This document shows, in pieces, positions 1-5,980 of a stretch of 6,590 nucleotides of DNA (position 1 is the stretch's first letter; every line of letters begins with the position of its first letter). Below the pieces are notes generated by a model. It worked only from the letters and a program-made list of their open reading frames with translations. It had not been told where the DNA came from and did not search any database. Source of the stretch: an uncultured Bacteroidales bacterium (GTDB lineage Bacteria > Bacteroidota > Bacteroidia > Bacteroidales > UBA932); assembly GCA_946062035.1 (NCBI GenBank), contig CAMGTS010000071.1, forward strand, positions 1 to 6,590. Direction: 5' to 3'. The translations under genes were made by a program, and so were the position numbers.

Positions 1-195
1 GTAATAATAACGATTTACAGAACCTTAAAAAACAGATTCGACAGCATCGGTCGCAAGAGCGCATCCTCCACAGGCTCAAGTAGAAGCAGTAGAACAACAC
101 GTTCTTGCAGCAGCTGCCGTCACATGAACTGGAATCTCAAGTGCCCATTCCATGAATTTCCCAACGCTAATAGCTGCTCTGACTACGAACCATAA
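1..195 (+). CDS. C-terminal fragment of an unknown protein ending in a four-cysteine module
   Basis: Reading frame 1 is open from the left edge for 64 codons to a TAA at 193-195, so the start lies outside the window. The visible part begins with a short hydrophobic stretch (V-I-I-T-I-Y) that could be the end of a membrane helix, followed by basic residues. Next comes a Ser/Arg/Thr-rich linker (about residues 16-35), then a compact end with cysteines at fragment residues 36, 39, 48 and 59 (C-x2-C-x8-C-x10-C), a Trp between the second and third, and the ending S-C-S-D-Y-E-P. The spacing suggests a small metal-binding or disulfide-stabilised module. I do not recognise the family and assign no function. 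Frame 3 is also open from the edge but only to a TAG at 81-83 and shows no such pattern. The next gene starts 85 bases downstream on the same strand, so co-transcription is possible. Confidence 0.55.
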   Translation, partial: VIITIYRTLKNRFDSIGRKSASSTGSSRSSRTTRSCSSCRHMNWNLKCPFHEFPNANSCSDYEP

Positions 196-280
196 GAGAG
201 ATGTGCGATATTCATGATATAACACACAATGACCCAAAAGGTCTGTAATACCGAGAATACATATCTAAATACACAAATAA
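196..280 (+). other. intergenic leader of the DUF362 lipoprotein gene
   Basis: This A/T-rich 85-base gap ends in an A-rich stretch just before the ATG at 281 and has no Shine-Dalgarno sequence, which is usual for Bacteroidota. I found no clear copy of the Bacteroidota promoter consensus (TTTG near -33, TAnnTTTG near -7). A minor 4-base inverted repeat (GACC/GGTC, 231-243) is too weak to call. Whether the downstream gene has its own promoter here or is read through from the upstream gene cannot be settled from the sequence. Confidence 0.3.
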
Positions 281-1318
281 ATGAAATTCATAAAATTTAT
301 GTCTAAAACAGCTTTGGTTATGGCTGCCGGCACAATGGCGTTATCGTCATGCGGCAGCGGCTCAAATCAAAACGCAAGCGCAAATGCGGAAGATTCCAGC
401 AAGATCGCGACTGTTTATTACACGGAAAAGATAACACCCGAAAGCCTTGTCAAAGTATTTGAGGCGTTAGGAGTCACCCCTACTGACAGCGTAGCGGTAA
501 AAATCAGTACGGGAGAACTCGGCGGGCACAACTACTTGAAACCTGAACTTATCGGTGAGCTTGTCAAAAAAGTCAACGGAACTATCGTTGAGTGCAATAC
601 CGCTTACGAAGGGAAGCGAAACACCACAGCGGACCATTGGGAGACCATCAAGGCCCACGGATTCGATAAAATAGCCAATGTCGACATCATGGATGAGGAG
701 GGCGAATTCTCTATCCCTGTACAGGACACGACATGGATCAAGTTCAACTTGGTAGGCGACCATCTGAAGAGATACAACTTCATGATCAATCTCGCCCACT
801 TCAAAGGGCACATGATGGGCGGATTCGGCGGAGTACTTAAGAATCAGTCTATCGGTGTAGCTTCATCAAACGGAAAGGCATATATCCACACCGCAGGAAA
901 GACCCATAAGAAAGAAGAACTTTGGGCTAATGTCCCTGAAGGATGGGATCAGGCTCCTGAGAAGAATGATCCGTTTATCGAGTCTATGGCCGCTGCCGCA
1001 CAGTCCGTAGCCGACTATTTCGGAAAGAATATCGTATATATCAACGTCATGACCAATATGTCAATCGATTGCGACTGCGATGCAAATCCTGCCGAGCCAA
1101 AGTTGAAAGATATGGGTATCGCCGCATCTTTGGATCCGGTAGCGTTGGATAAGTTCTGCACAGACAAGGTATTCAATGTAACTCCTGAGGAGGGGAACGA
1201 CAATACAGACCTTATCGAGAGAATCAAGCAGCGTCATGGCACACATATTATCGAATACGCTGAGAAAATCGGCCTTGGCACACAGAATTATAAAGTTGTC
1301 AACATTGACAATAAGTAA
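281..1318 (+). CDS. DUF362-family lipoprotein (secreted, function unknown)
   Basis: This 345-residue protein has a lipoprotein signal peptide: basic start (MKFIKFMSK), hydrophobic core (about 10-21) and lipobox L21-S-S-C24. Cys24 would be lipidated after signal peptidase II cleavage. The residues after Cys24 are Gly/Ser/Asn-rich rather than acidic, so surface export by the Bacteroidota acidic export signal is not suggested; a periplasm-facing anchor is more likely (inference). The rest matches the DUF362 family: a basic/glycine core at 173-192 (HFKGH, GFGG, LKNQSIG) and a C-terminal block with C264-D-C266 followed by D285-P-V-A-L-D. Many family members carry a 4Fe-4S ferredoxin domain and are described as uncharacterised Fe-S proteins. 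This one has no CxxCxxCxxxC cluster; its remaining cysteines are C105 and C293. The start at 281 is preferred because it supplies the charged signal-peptide end; the next ATG is at 299. Two hairpins follow the stop. The biochemical role is unknown. Confidence 0.85.
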   Translation: MKFIKFMSKTALVMAAGTMALSSCGSGSNQNASANAEDSSKIATVYYTEKITPESLVKVFEALGVTPTDSVAVKISTGELGGHNYLKPELIGELVKKVNGTIVECNTAYEGKRNTTADHWETIKAHGFDKIANVDIMDEEGEFSIPVQDTTWIKFNLVGDHLKRYNFMINLAHFKGHMMGGFGGVLKNQSIGVASSNGKAYIHTAGKTHKKEELWANVPEGWDQAPEKNDPFIESMAAAAQSVADYFGKNIVYINVMTNMSIDCDCDANPAEPKLKDMGIAASLDPVALDKFCTDKVFNVTPEEGNDNTDLIERIKQRHGTHIIEYAEKIGLGTQNYKVVNIDNK

Positions 1319-1326
1319 TTGAAGTC

Positions 1327-1347
1327 TCTGATTGACAGGCAATCAGA
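1327..1347. repeat. 8-bp perfect hairpin after the DUF362 gene
   Basis: TCTGATTG (1327-1334) and CAATCAGA (1340-1347) are perfect inverted arms around the 5-base loop ACAGG. It lies 8 bases after the end of the DUF362 gene and 11 bases before a larger hairpin. It could be a weak terminator or an RNA 3'-end protecting stem for the plus-strand transcript. There is no following T-run, so its role is inferred from position only. Confidence 0.5.
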
Positions 1348-1357
1348 ATATATAGGC

Positions 1358-1391
1358 GACAGCCCCGGAAGTTAAACTCTCCGGGGCTGTC
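1358..1391. terminator. probable bidirectional terminator between convergent genes
   Basis: A perfect 12-bp GC-rich stem (GACAGCCCCGGA at 1358-1369 and TCCGGGGCTGTC at 1380-1391) encloses a 10-base loop. It lies between the stop of the plus-strand DUF362 gene (1318) and the stop of the minus-strand S41 peptidase gene (1413), so it would fold in transcripts arriving from either side. Neither side has a long T-tract; the flanks are only A/T-rich (atatata). Stem strength and convergent placement are the evidence. Confidence 0.8.
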
Positions 1392-1412
1392 TGAATATAT
1401 GCTACAATACGA

Positions 1413-3059
1413 TTACCGCCATTGTGTCTTATGCAATTCGGACAAGGCTCTTTGGACCTCCTTATCATAAAGGTTCGCCCAACGGATATACTTGTCTAAC
1501 CCATAAATATTTCTGATTATCAAGCCTTTAAGATTCTTACGAATCTCTGTTGACGACTTTGCGAGATCTTCCTCGGTAAATTTGACACCCTTCTCCTCAC
1601 AATACTTCAGGAATTCAGCGAAATACTCATCGGTGACCACATAATCCTTACAGAACTTCTCAAACGAGGCGTCTGAAGTCGGGCTGCCGTAGACAGACTC
1701 ATACTCAACTCTGTGCCTGTCAGAATATATAGTCACAAAATCAGACATATAGCCTCTGTTGACTGCGTTCAGGTATCCTTTGGAATAATATGAAGTATCA
1801 ACTGGAATAAAAATATCAGGCATTATGCCACCGCCGCCATAAACCGTCCTGTTAAGGCGTAAGGTCTTGAATTTAAGAGAGTCGTTAAGCTTTATACTGT
1901 CAGCGTTGAAAATTTCTCCCCGGGAGTATCTTTTGACAAAATTCTCGTAGTACTTGTCGCTCTTTCCCATCTCATAAGGAGACTGGATCACCCTACCGCT
2001 CGGAGTGTGATATCTTGCCACAGTCAGTCTCAAACGACTACCGTCCTGCAAAGCGAACTCCTGCTGCACAAGACCTTTTCCGAACGAACGCCTGCCTATT
2101 ATAACTCCTCTGTCCCAATCCTGTATGGCTCCTGAAACGATTTCCGAAGCAGATGCAGAATTTTCGTCAATCAATACCACCACAGGCATTCTCTTCAAAG
2201 TACCGCTGCCATCAGCGAAATCATTAGTGCGTTTCACGGCTCTTCCCTCGGAATAAAGAATCAACTGCCCCCTTTCCATGAACTCGTTTACAATTCTCAG
2301 AGCGATGTGAAGATAACCACCGCCATTGCCTCTCAGATCCAGAATCAACCCCTTTAAAGCTCCCGGATGATTCTTTATCGGATTCATAAGCTCGTCGTAA
2401 GTCTCAGCTCCGAAATTGCTCAGGCGTGAATACCATATACCTGGTTTGATTTCGTAAGAAGAAGTTACTGTATTCAAAGGAATCTTATCTCGGGTAATTA
2501 CAACTTCGTGCTTTTGCCCGCCCCTCAGAACCCCTATTCTTACCTTAGTCCCCTTATCTCCTCTTAGAAGCTTCAGAACCTTTGTCTGGGTAAGACCGGT
2601 TCCACTGACAACTTTTCCGTCGACCTCATTCAATTTGTCGCCGGCCTTAAGTCCTACCTTTTCAGACGGGCCTCCGGGAATGACGCTCTGGACAGTCAGA
2701 GTGTCACGTATTATGGCGTATTCAATTCCGATACCCTCGAATTTGCCAAGCAACGGTTCTTCCATCTCTTTGACATCTTTGGCTGAAATATACTGAGAAT
2801 GAGGGTCTAACTCCTCCATAACCTTAATAACAGCCTTCTCGGTAACTTCATTGAGGTTTACCGTATCGACATAGCCGTTGTAAAGCAGGAAGAGTGTCTG
2901 TTTGAGCTTTTGAGTATAGAAATTCAAAGCCTGAGAATTATAACTCAGCGTAGGCTGAACCTGAGGCTGCCTTAGATAGCTTTGTGCGCTCACATATTCA
3001 ACTGATAAACAAGTACTTATAGTGAGCACAAATAAAATCGTCTTAAAACTTCTTTTCAC
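1413..3059 (-). CDS. S41-family C-terminal processing peptidase (CtpA/Prc-like), exported
   Basis: A PDZ-containing serine protease that acts on other proteins outside the cytoplasm, usually by cleaving near C-termini. From the GTG at 3059 it has 548 residues: a signal peptide (MKRSFK, then hydrophobic TILFVLTIST, likely cut after VSA at about residue 26), a PDZ domain (about 107-191, with FEGIGIEY and GLKAGDKL), and the S41 catalytic domain. That domain shows LDLRGNGGG (240-248), NSASASE with the probable nucleophile Ser303, and SFGKG with Lys328. The 25-residue Ser-Lys spacing equals that of the Prc Ser/Lys dyad. A C-terminal part of about 170 residues contains GGGIMPD (about 409-415). The frame stays open up to a TTG at 3092. 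GTG 3059 is preferred because AAGGAG sits 9 bases upstream and a compact signal peptide results. The gene overlaps the end of rnz by 17 bases, so it is probably translationally coupled to it. Substrate unknown. Confidence 0.9.
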   Translation of the reverse strand: MKRSFKTILFVLTISTCLSVEYVSAQSYLRQPQVQPTLSYNSQALNFYTQKLKQTLFLLYNGYVDTVNLNEVTEKAVIKVMEELDPHSQYISAKDVKEMEEPLLGKFEGIGIEYAIIRDTLTVQSVIPGGPSEKVGLKAGDKLNEVDGKVVSGTGLTQTKVLKLLRGDKGTKVRIGVLRGGQKHEVVITRDKIPLNTVTSSYEIKPGIWYSRLSNFGAETYDELMNPIKNHPGALKGLILDLRGNGGGYLHIALRIVNEFMERGQLILYSEGRAVKRTNDFADGSGTLKRMPVVVLIDENSASASEIVSGAIQDWDRGVIIGRRSFGKGLVQQEFALQDGSRLRLTVARYHTPSGRVIQSPYEMGKSDKYYENFVKRYSRGEIFNADSIKLNDSLKFKTLRLNRTVYGGGGIMPDIFIPVDTSYYSKGYLNAVNRGYMSDFVTIYSDRHRVEYESVYGSPTSDASFEKFCKDYVVTDEYFAEFLKYCEEKGVKFTEEDLAKSSTEIRKNLKGLIIRNIYGLDKYIRWANLYDKEVQRALSELHKTQWR

Positions 3060-4002
3060 TTGAAAAATCTCCTTTTTGAAGAGGGATATCAAAATTCATA
3101 CCCTCTTTAGAGAGATAGGTCTCAGGAAAAATCTCTTTCGCCTCTTCAAGTAAGGTATCAAGAGTCTTGTAACGGGAAGAATAGTGCCCAAGGATCAGCT
3201 TTTGCGCACCCGCCGCAGCCGCACATCTGGCGGCATCCTGAGATGTAGAATGGAAATTACTTTTTGCAAGTTCCTTAAATTCAGATGAATATGTAGCCTC
3301 ATGATAAATCATGGTAACTCCCTTGAGCCAACCGGAAAGCTTGGCGAAAGGGGTCGTATCGCTGCAATATGCAAAGCTCCGAGGGAGAAATGGTTTATAA
3401 GTCAACTCATTGCACGGCAGAGTATACTCGGTACCATCTTCCGCTACCCTGACGACATCAGTCCCCTCTTTAAGTCTTGCGATTTCCTCAAGAGTAAGAT
3501 TAAACTTCTCTATAGCGGGTTTATACACATTCAATGGAGGGACTTTCTCCCTGAAAATATAGCCGTAAGTCTCAACTCTGTGATACAAAGGAAACGCCCA
3601 TATCTCCAATTGCCTGAACTCTTCGACAAGGGTAGGTTCGCCGCATCTGATATTATGAATTACAACTTCATACATCAGATCTCCGAAAAGCTCTTTCAAG
3701 GAATTTACTATTTTCTCTATTCCGGCAGGAGCGTAGATATGCAGAGGAGTGGTCCTGCCCATCATACTCAGTGTGGACAAAAGGCCATACAGCCCGAAGA
3801 CATGGTCTCCGTGTAAATGAGAAATAAATATATTGTCAATCCGTGCTATTGATATCCTGTTGCGGACAATCTGCATCTGTGCCCCCTCTCCGCAGTCCAA
3901 TAAAAACAAGCGCCCACCTACAGTGAGTATGTGAGCGCTTGGATATCTGCCGGACGTCGGGCGGGCCGAAGCCGTTCCCAATGTCGTCAGAGAAAATTCC
4001 AC
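3043..4002 (-). CDS. rnz: ribonuclease Z (tRNA 3' processing endonuclease)
   Basis: RNase Z is a zinc-dependent metallo-beta-lactamase-fold enzyme that removes 3' trailers from tRNA precursors in the cytoplasm. The protein has 319 residues, the usual length of the short bacterial form. Visible motifs in order: LLDCGEGAQMQ (34-44); the metal-binding HLHGDH (62-67), which supplies His62, His64, Asp66 and His67; a further ligand His141 in FPLYHRVETYGY; AYCSDT (211-216, Asp215); HEAT (234-237); HSTS (251-254); and GHYSSRY (272-278, His273). The segment at about 145-205 corresponds to the tRNA-binding exosite region. The start is GTG at 4002, only 12 bases after the rpsA stop and in the same frame as that TAA, so no earlier start is possible without entering rpsA. 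The TAA stop at 3043-3045 lies inside the start of the S41 peptidase gene. The set of catalytic residues looks intact. Most likely co-transcribed with rpsA. Confidence 0.95.
   Translation of the reverse strand: MEFSLTTLGTASARPTSGRYPSAHILTVGGRLFLLDCGEGAQMQIVRNRISIARIDNIFISHLHGDHVFGLYGLLSTLSMMGRTTPLHIYAPAGIEKIVNSLKELFGDLMYEVVIHNIRCGEPTLVEEFRQLEIWAFPLYHRVETYGYIFREKVPPLNVYKPAIEKFNLTLEEIARLKEGTDVVRVAEDGTEYTLPCNELTYKPFLPRSFAYCSDTTPFAKLSGWLKGVTMIYHEATYSSEFKELAKSNFHSTSQDAARCAAAAGAQKLILGHYSSRYKTLDTLLEEAKEIFPETYLSKEGMNFDIPLQKGDFSSEKKF
3069..3074 (-). promoter_or_regulatory. Shine-Dalgarno sequence of the S41 peptidase gene
   Basis: On the minus strand AAGGAG lies 9 bases before the GTG at 3059-3057, embedded in the last codons of rnz. 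It decides the start against the upstream in-frame TTG at 3092, which has only a poorer AGAGGG sequence ahead of it. A good Shine-Dalgarno is unusual in Bacteroidota, where most genes lack one, so chance occurrence in the rnz codons for Gln-Lys-Gly-Asp remains possible. Confidence 0.6.
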
Positions 4003-4014
4003 TTGAATTCCGTA

Positions 4015-5901
4015 TTATTTGGTATCCTCTTTGGCTTCCATCATCTCTTTGAGGTTCGCAAGCTCAGAGATGTCACCGAGAGTTGTCTTCTCGACATTAG
4101 CCTTGATCTTTCTAACGGCCTTCTTTGTGTTCTCAGCCTCCGCATTCTTCTCTTTGATGATCTCACCTGCCTCAGCTCTCTTCTTGTCCTCAGCGATTCT
4201 TGTGTGAGAAAGAATTATCTTCTTAGAACCCTTATTGAACTCAATTACCTTGAAGTCAATCTTCTCACCAGCGGCGATTGTTGAACCATCCTCTTTTACA
4301 AGACCCTTTGAAGGAGCGAATCCCTCGATGCCCTGCTCAAGAGCGACTGTAGCACCCTTCTCATTGAATGACACAACTGTACCCTCGTGGATAGAACCAG
4401 GAGTATAAACAGCCTCGAAGTTATCCCAAGGATTCTCCTCCAACTGCTTGTGACCCAATGAAAGTCTGCGGTTTTCCTGATCAATCTCAAGAACGACAAC
4501 CTCGAACTTCTCGCCGAGAGCTGTGAACTCAGACGGATGCTTTACTTTCTTAGTCCAAGACAAATCGCTGACGTGTACAAGACCGTCTACGCCCTCCTCC
4601 AACTCAACGAATACACCGAAGTTGGTAAAGTTCCTGACGATAGCGGTATGTTTGCTGCCTACAGCATATTTATCTGTAATCGTAGCCCATGGATCCGGTT
4701 TGAGCTGCTTGATGCCAAGAGACATCTTGTGCTCGTCTCTATCAAGAGTAAGAACCTGAGCCTCAACATCCTGACCAAGTTTAAGGAAATCCTGCGCACT
4801 TCTGAGGTGTGATGACCAGCTCATCTCTGATACGTGGATAAGACCCTCGATACCCGGCTGGATCTCAACGAATGCGCCGTAGTCCTGAAGAACGACAACC
4901 TTACCTGTAACCTTATCGCCTACCTTAAGATCCGGATCCAAAGAATCCCAAGGATGCTTGGTAAGCTGCTTCATACCGAGAGCGATTCTCTGCTTCTCCT
5001 CATCAAAGTCAAGGATAACGACATTGATCTTCTGATCCAATTTAACGACCTCCTCTGGATTGCTGATTCTGCCCCATGAAAGGTCTGTAATGTGGATAAG
5101 ACCATCTACGCCGCCAAGATCAACGAATACACCGTACTCTCTGATGTTCTTGACAGTACCCTCAAGTACCTGGCCTTTCTCCAATTTGCTGATAATAGCC
5201 GACTTCTGAGCCTCAAGCTCTGCCTCGATAAGAGCCTTGTGAGAAAGAACGACATTACGGAAATCGTGGTTGATCTTCACAACCTTGAATTCCATTGTCT
5301 TGTTAACGAATACATCGTAATCTCTGATAGGCTTTACATCGATCTGTGAACCAGGCAAGAACGCCTCGATTCCGAATACATCAACAATCATACCGCCCTT
5401 AGTGCGAGCCTTGATATAACCCTTAACGATTTCATTATTATCGAACGCCTCGTTAACTCTATCCCAAGATTTAAGAGCGCAAGCTCTCTTGTGTGAAAGA
5501 ATGAGCTGTCCTTTCTTATCCTCTGCGTTCTCGACATAAACATCAACCTTGTCACCTACTTTGAGGTCAGGGTTGTAGCGGAACTCAGTATAAGGGATAA
5601 CACCCTCACTCTTGTAACCTATATTTACAACAACCTCTCTTTTTGAGATGCTTGTTACTGTACCTTCAACAACTTCGTTTTCAATGACTTTAGAGAGAGA
5701 CTCGCCATAGGCTTTCTCCAACTCCTCTTTAGAACCGCCATAGTTCTCATCGTTCTCAAATGCATCCCAGTCAAATTTGTCAGGTGCGATTGAGACGTTA
5801 GATTTTTTCTTTTTAGGAGCGGCAACTACGACCTCCTCCTTTACTTCGGCAACGGGAGCTTCTACCTGCTCCACGTTCTCGACTTTCTGATTTTCTTCCA
5901 T
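4015..5901 (-). CDS. rpsA: 30S ribosomal protein S1
   Basis: S1 binds single-stranded mRNA and helps the 30S subunit start translation, which matters most for leaders that lack a Shine-Dalgarno. The 628-residue protein has six S1 (OB-fold) domains at about 72-138, 155-222, 242-312, 327-399, 413-486 and 500-567. Domains 3-5 are most alike, with GLIHITDLSW (267-276), GLIHVSEMSW (353-362) and GLVHVSDLSW (440-449); linkers of the type KQL-x3-PW follow each. An N-terminal extension rich in Glu, Val and Lys (1-40) and a charged, probably helical tail (568-628) make it longer than the roughly 557-residue Escherichia coli protein. The start is ATG at 5901 with an A/T-only leader and no Shine-Dalgarno, typical of Bacteroidota. 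It is the first gene of a tight block with rnz and the S41 peptidase. Nothing looks damaged. Confidence 0.97.
   Translation of the reverse strand: MEENQKVENVEQVEAPVAEVKEEVVVAAPKKKKSNVSIAPDKFDWDAFENDENYGGSKEELEKAYGESLSKVIENEVVEGTVTSISKREVVVNIGYKSEGVIPYTEFRYNPDLKVGDKVDVYVENAEDKKGQLILSHKRACALKSWDRVNEAFDNNEIVKGYIKARTKGGMIVDVFGIEAFLPGSQIDVKPIRDYDVFVNKTMEFKVVKINHDFRNVVLSHKALIEAELEAQKSAIISKLEKGQVLEGTVKNIREYGVFVDLGGVDGLIHITDLSWGRISNPEEVVKLDQKINVVILDFDEEKQRIALGMKQLTKHPWDSLDPDLKVGDKVTGKVVVLQDYGAFVEIQPGIEGLIHVSEMSWSSHLRSAQDFLKLGQDVEAQVLTLDRDEHKMSLGIKQLKPDPWATITDKYAVGSKHTAIVRNFTNFGVFVELEEGVDGLVHVSDLSWTKKVKHPSEFTALGEKFEVVVLEIDQENRRLSLGHKQLEENPWDNFEAVYTPGSIHEGTVVSFNEKGATVALEQGIEGFAPSKGLVKEDGSTIAAGEKIDFKVIEFNKGSKKIILSHTRIAEDKKRAEAGEIIKEKNAEAENTKKAVRKIKANVEKTTLGDISELANLKEMMEAKEDTK
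4444..5178 (-). repeat. three tandem S1 modules of about 258-261 bases within rpsA
   Basis: S1 domains 3, 4 and 5 are imperfect direct repeats at DNA level too. The plus-strand landmark GTGGATAAGACC near 5092 recurs at 4834 and, changed to GTGTACAAGACC, at 4573, giving periods of 258 and 261 bases (86 and 87 residues). This is the normal modular make-up of S1 and not a mobile repeat. Confidence 0.8.
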
Positions 5902-5980
5902 AATAATTTTAATTTACTATTTAGTAGTTAAACATTATTTATAAACCAGCCTAACCGGCTGAATTTTAAGCGGTGCGAAT
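5902..5980 (-). promoter_or_regulatory. rpsA upstream region (leader and possible promoter)
   Basis: This 79-base gap between the creatininase-family gene and rpsA is strongly A/T-rich in its 45 bases next to rpsA. It holds a small palindrome (TACTA-TT-TAGTA on the plus strand, 5915-5926) about 13 bases before the ATG. An A/T run (TTTATAAATAAT on the minus strand, about 5934-5945) could hold a -10/-7 element, but I see no clean TAnnTTTG with a TTTG at the right distance. A highly expressed gene such as rpsA should have a strong promoter; it may be here or inside the upstream gene. Confidence 0.35.
5947..5961 (-). terminator. weak hairpin after the creatininase-family gene
   Basis: CAGCC (5947-5951) and GGCTG (5957-5961) form a 5-bp GC-rich stem around a 5-base loop, 19 bases after the creatininase-family stop in the minus-strand direction. 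It is followed there by GTTTAT, a poor T-tract. It might end that gene's transcript or partly attenuate read-through into rpsA. The stem is short, so this is tentative. Confidence 0.3.

Noticed and set aside
3..83. Frame 3 open from the left edge to TAG at 81-83
   Set aside because: Only 26 codons, hydrophilic and without any motif, whereas frame 1 continues to 195 with an organised cysteine pattern. Kept as the alternative if the upstream gene proves to be in this frame.
201..248. 15-codon ATG-to-TAA frame between the Cys4 gene and the DUF362 gene
   Set aside because: A peptide of this length arises easily by chance; its spacing to a start signal is poor and it has no hydrophobic or leader-peptide character.
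467..811. 114-codon minus-strand open frame opposite the DUF362 gene
   Set aside because: It is antisense to the conserved DUF362 core and has no recognisable domain or independent leader.
2960..3059. Possible lipobox (ISTC) in the S41 signal peptide
   Set aside because: Thr directly before the Cys does not fit the usual Gly/Ala/Ser, and a standard signal peptidase I site (VSA) follows shortly after.
3301..3816. 171-codon plus-strand open frame antisense to rnz
   Set aside because: It lies entirely opposite well-conserved rnz codons, its translation resembles no family and is low in structure-forming patterns, and rnz motifs explain the sequence fully.
4523..5349. Several 78-91 codon plus-strand open frames opposite rpsA
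   Set aside because: They recur with the S1 module period and come from the biased codon use of rpsA; none resembles a protein family.
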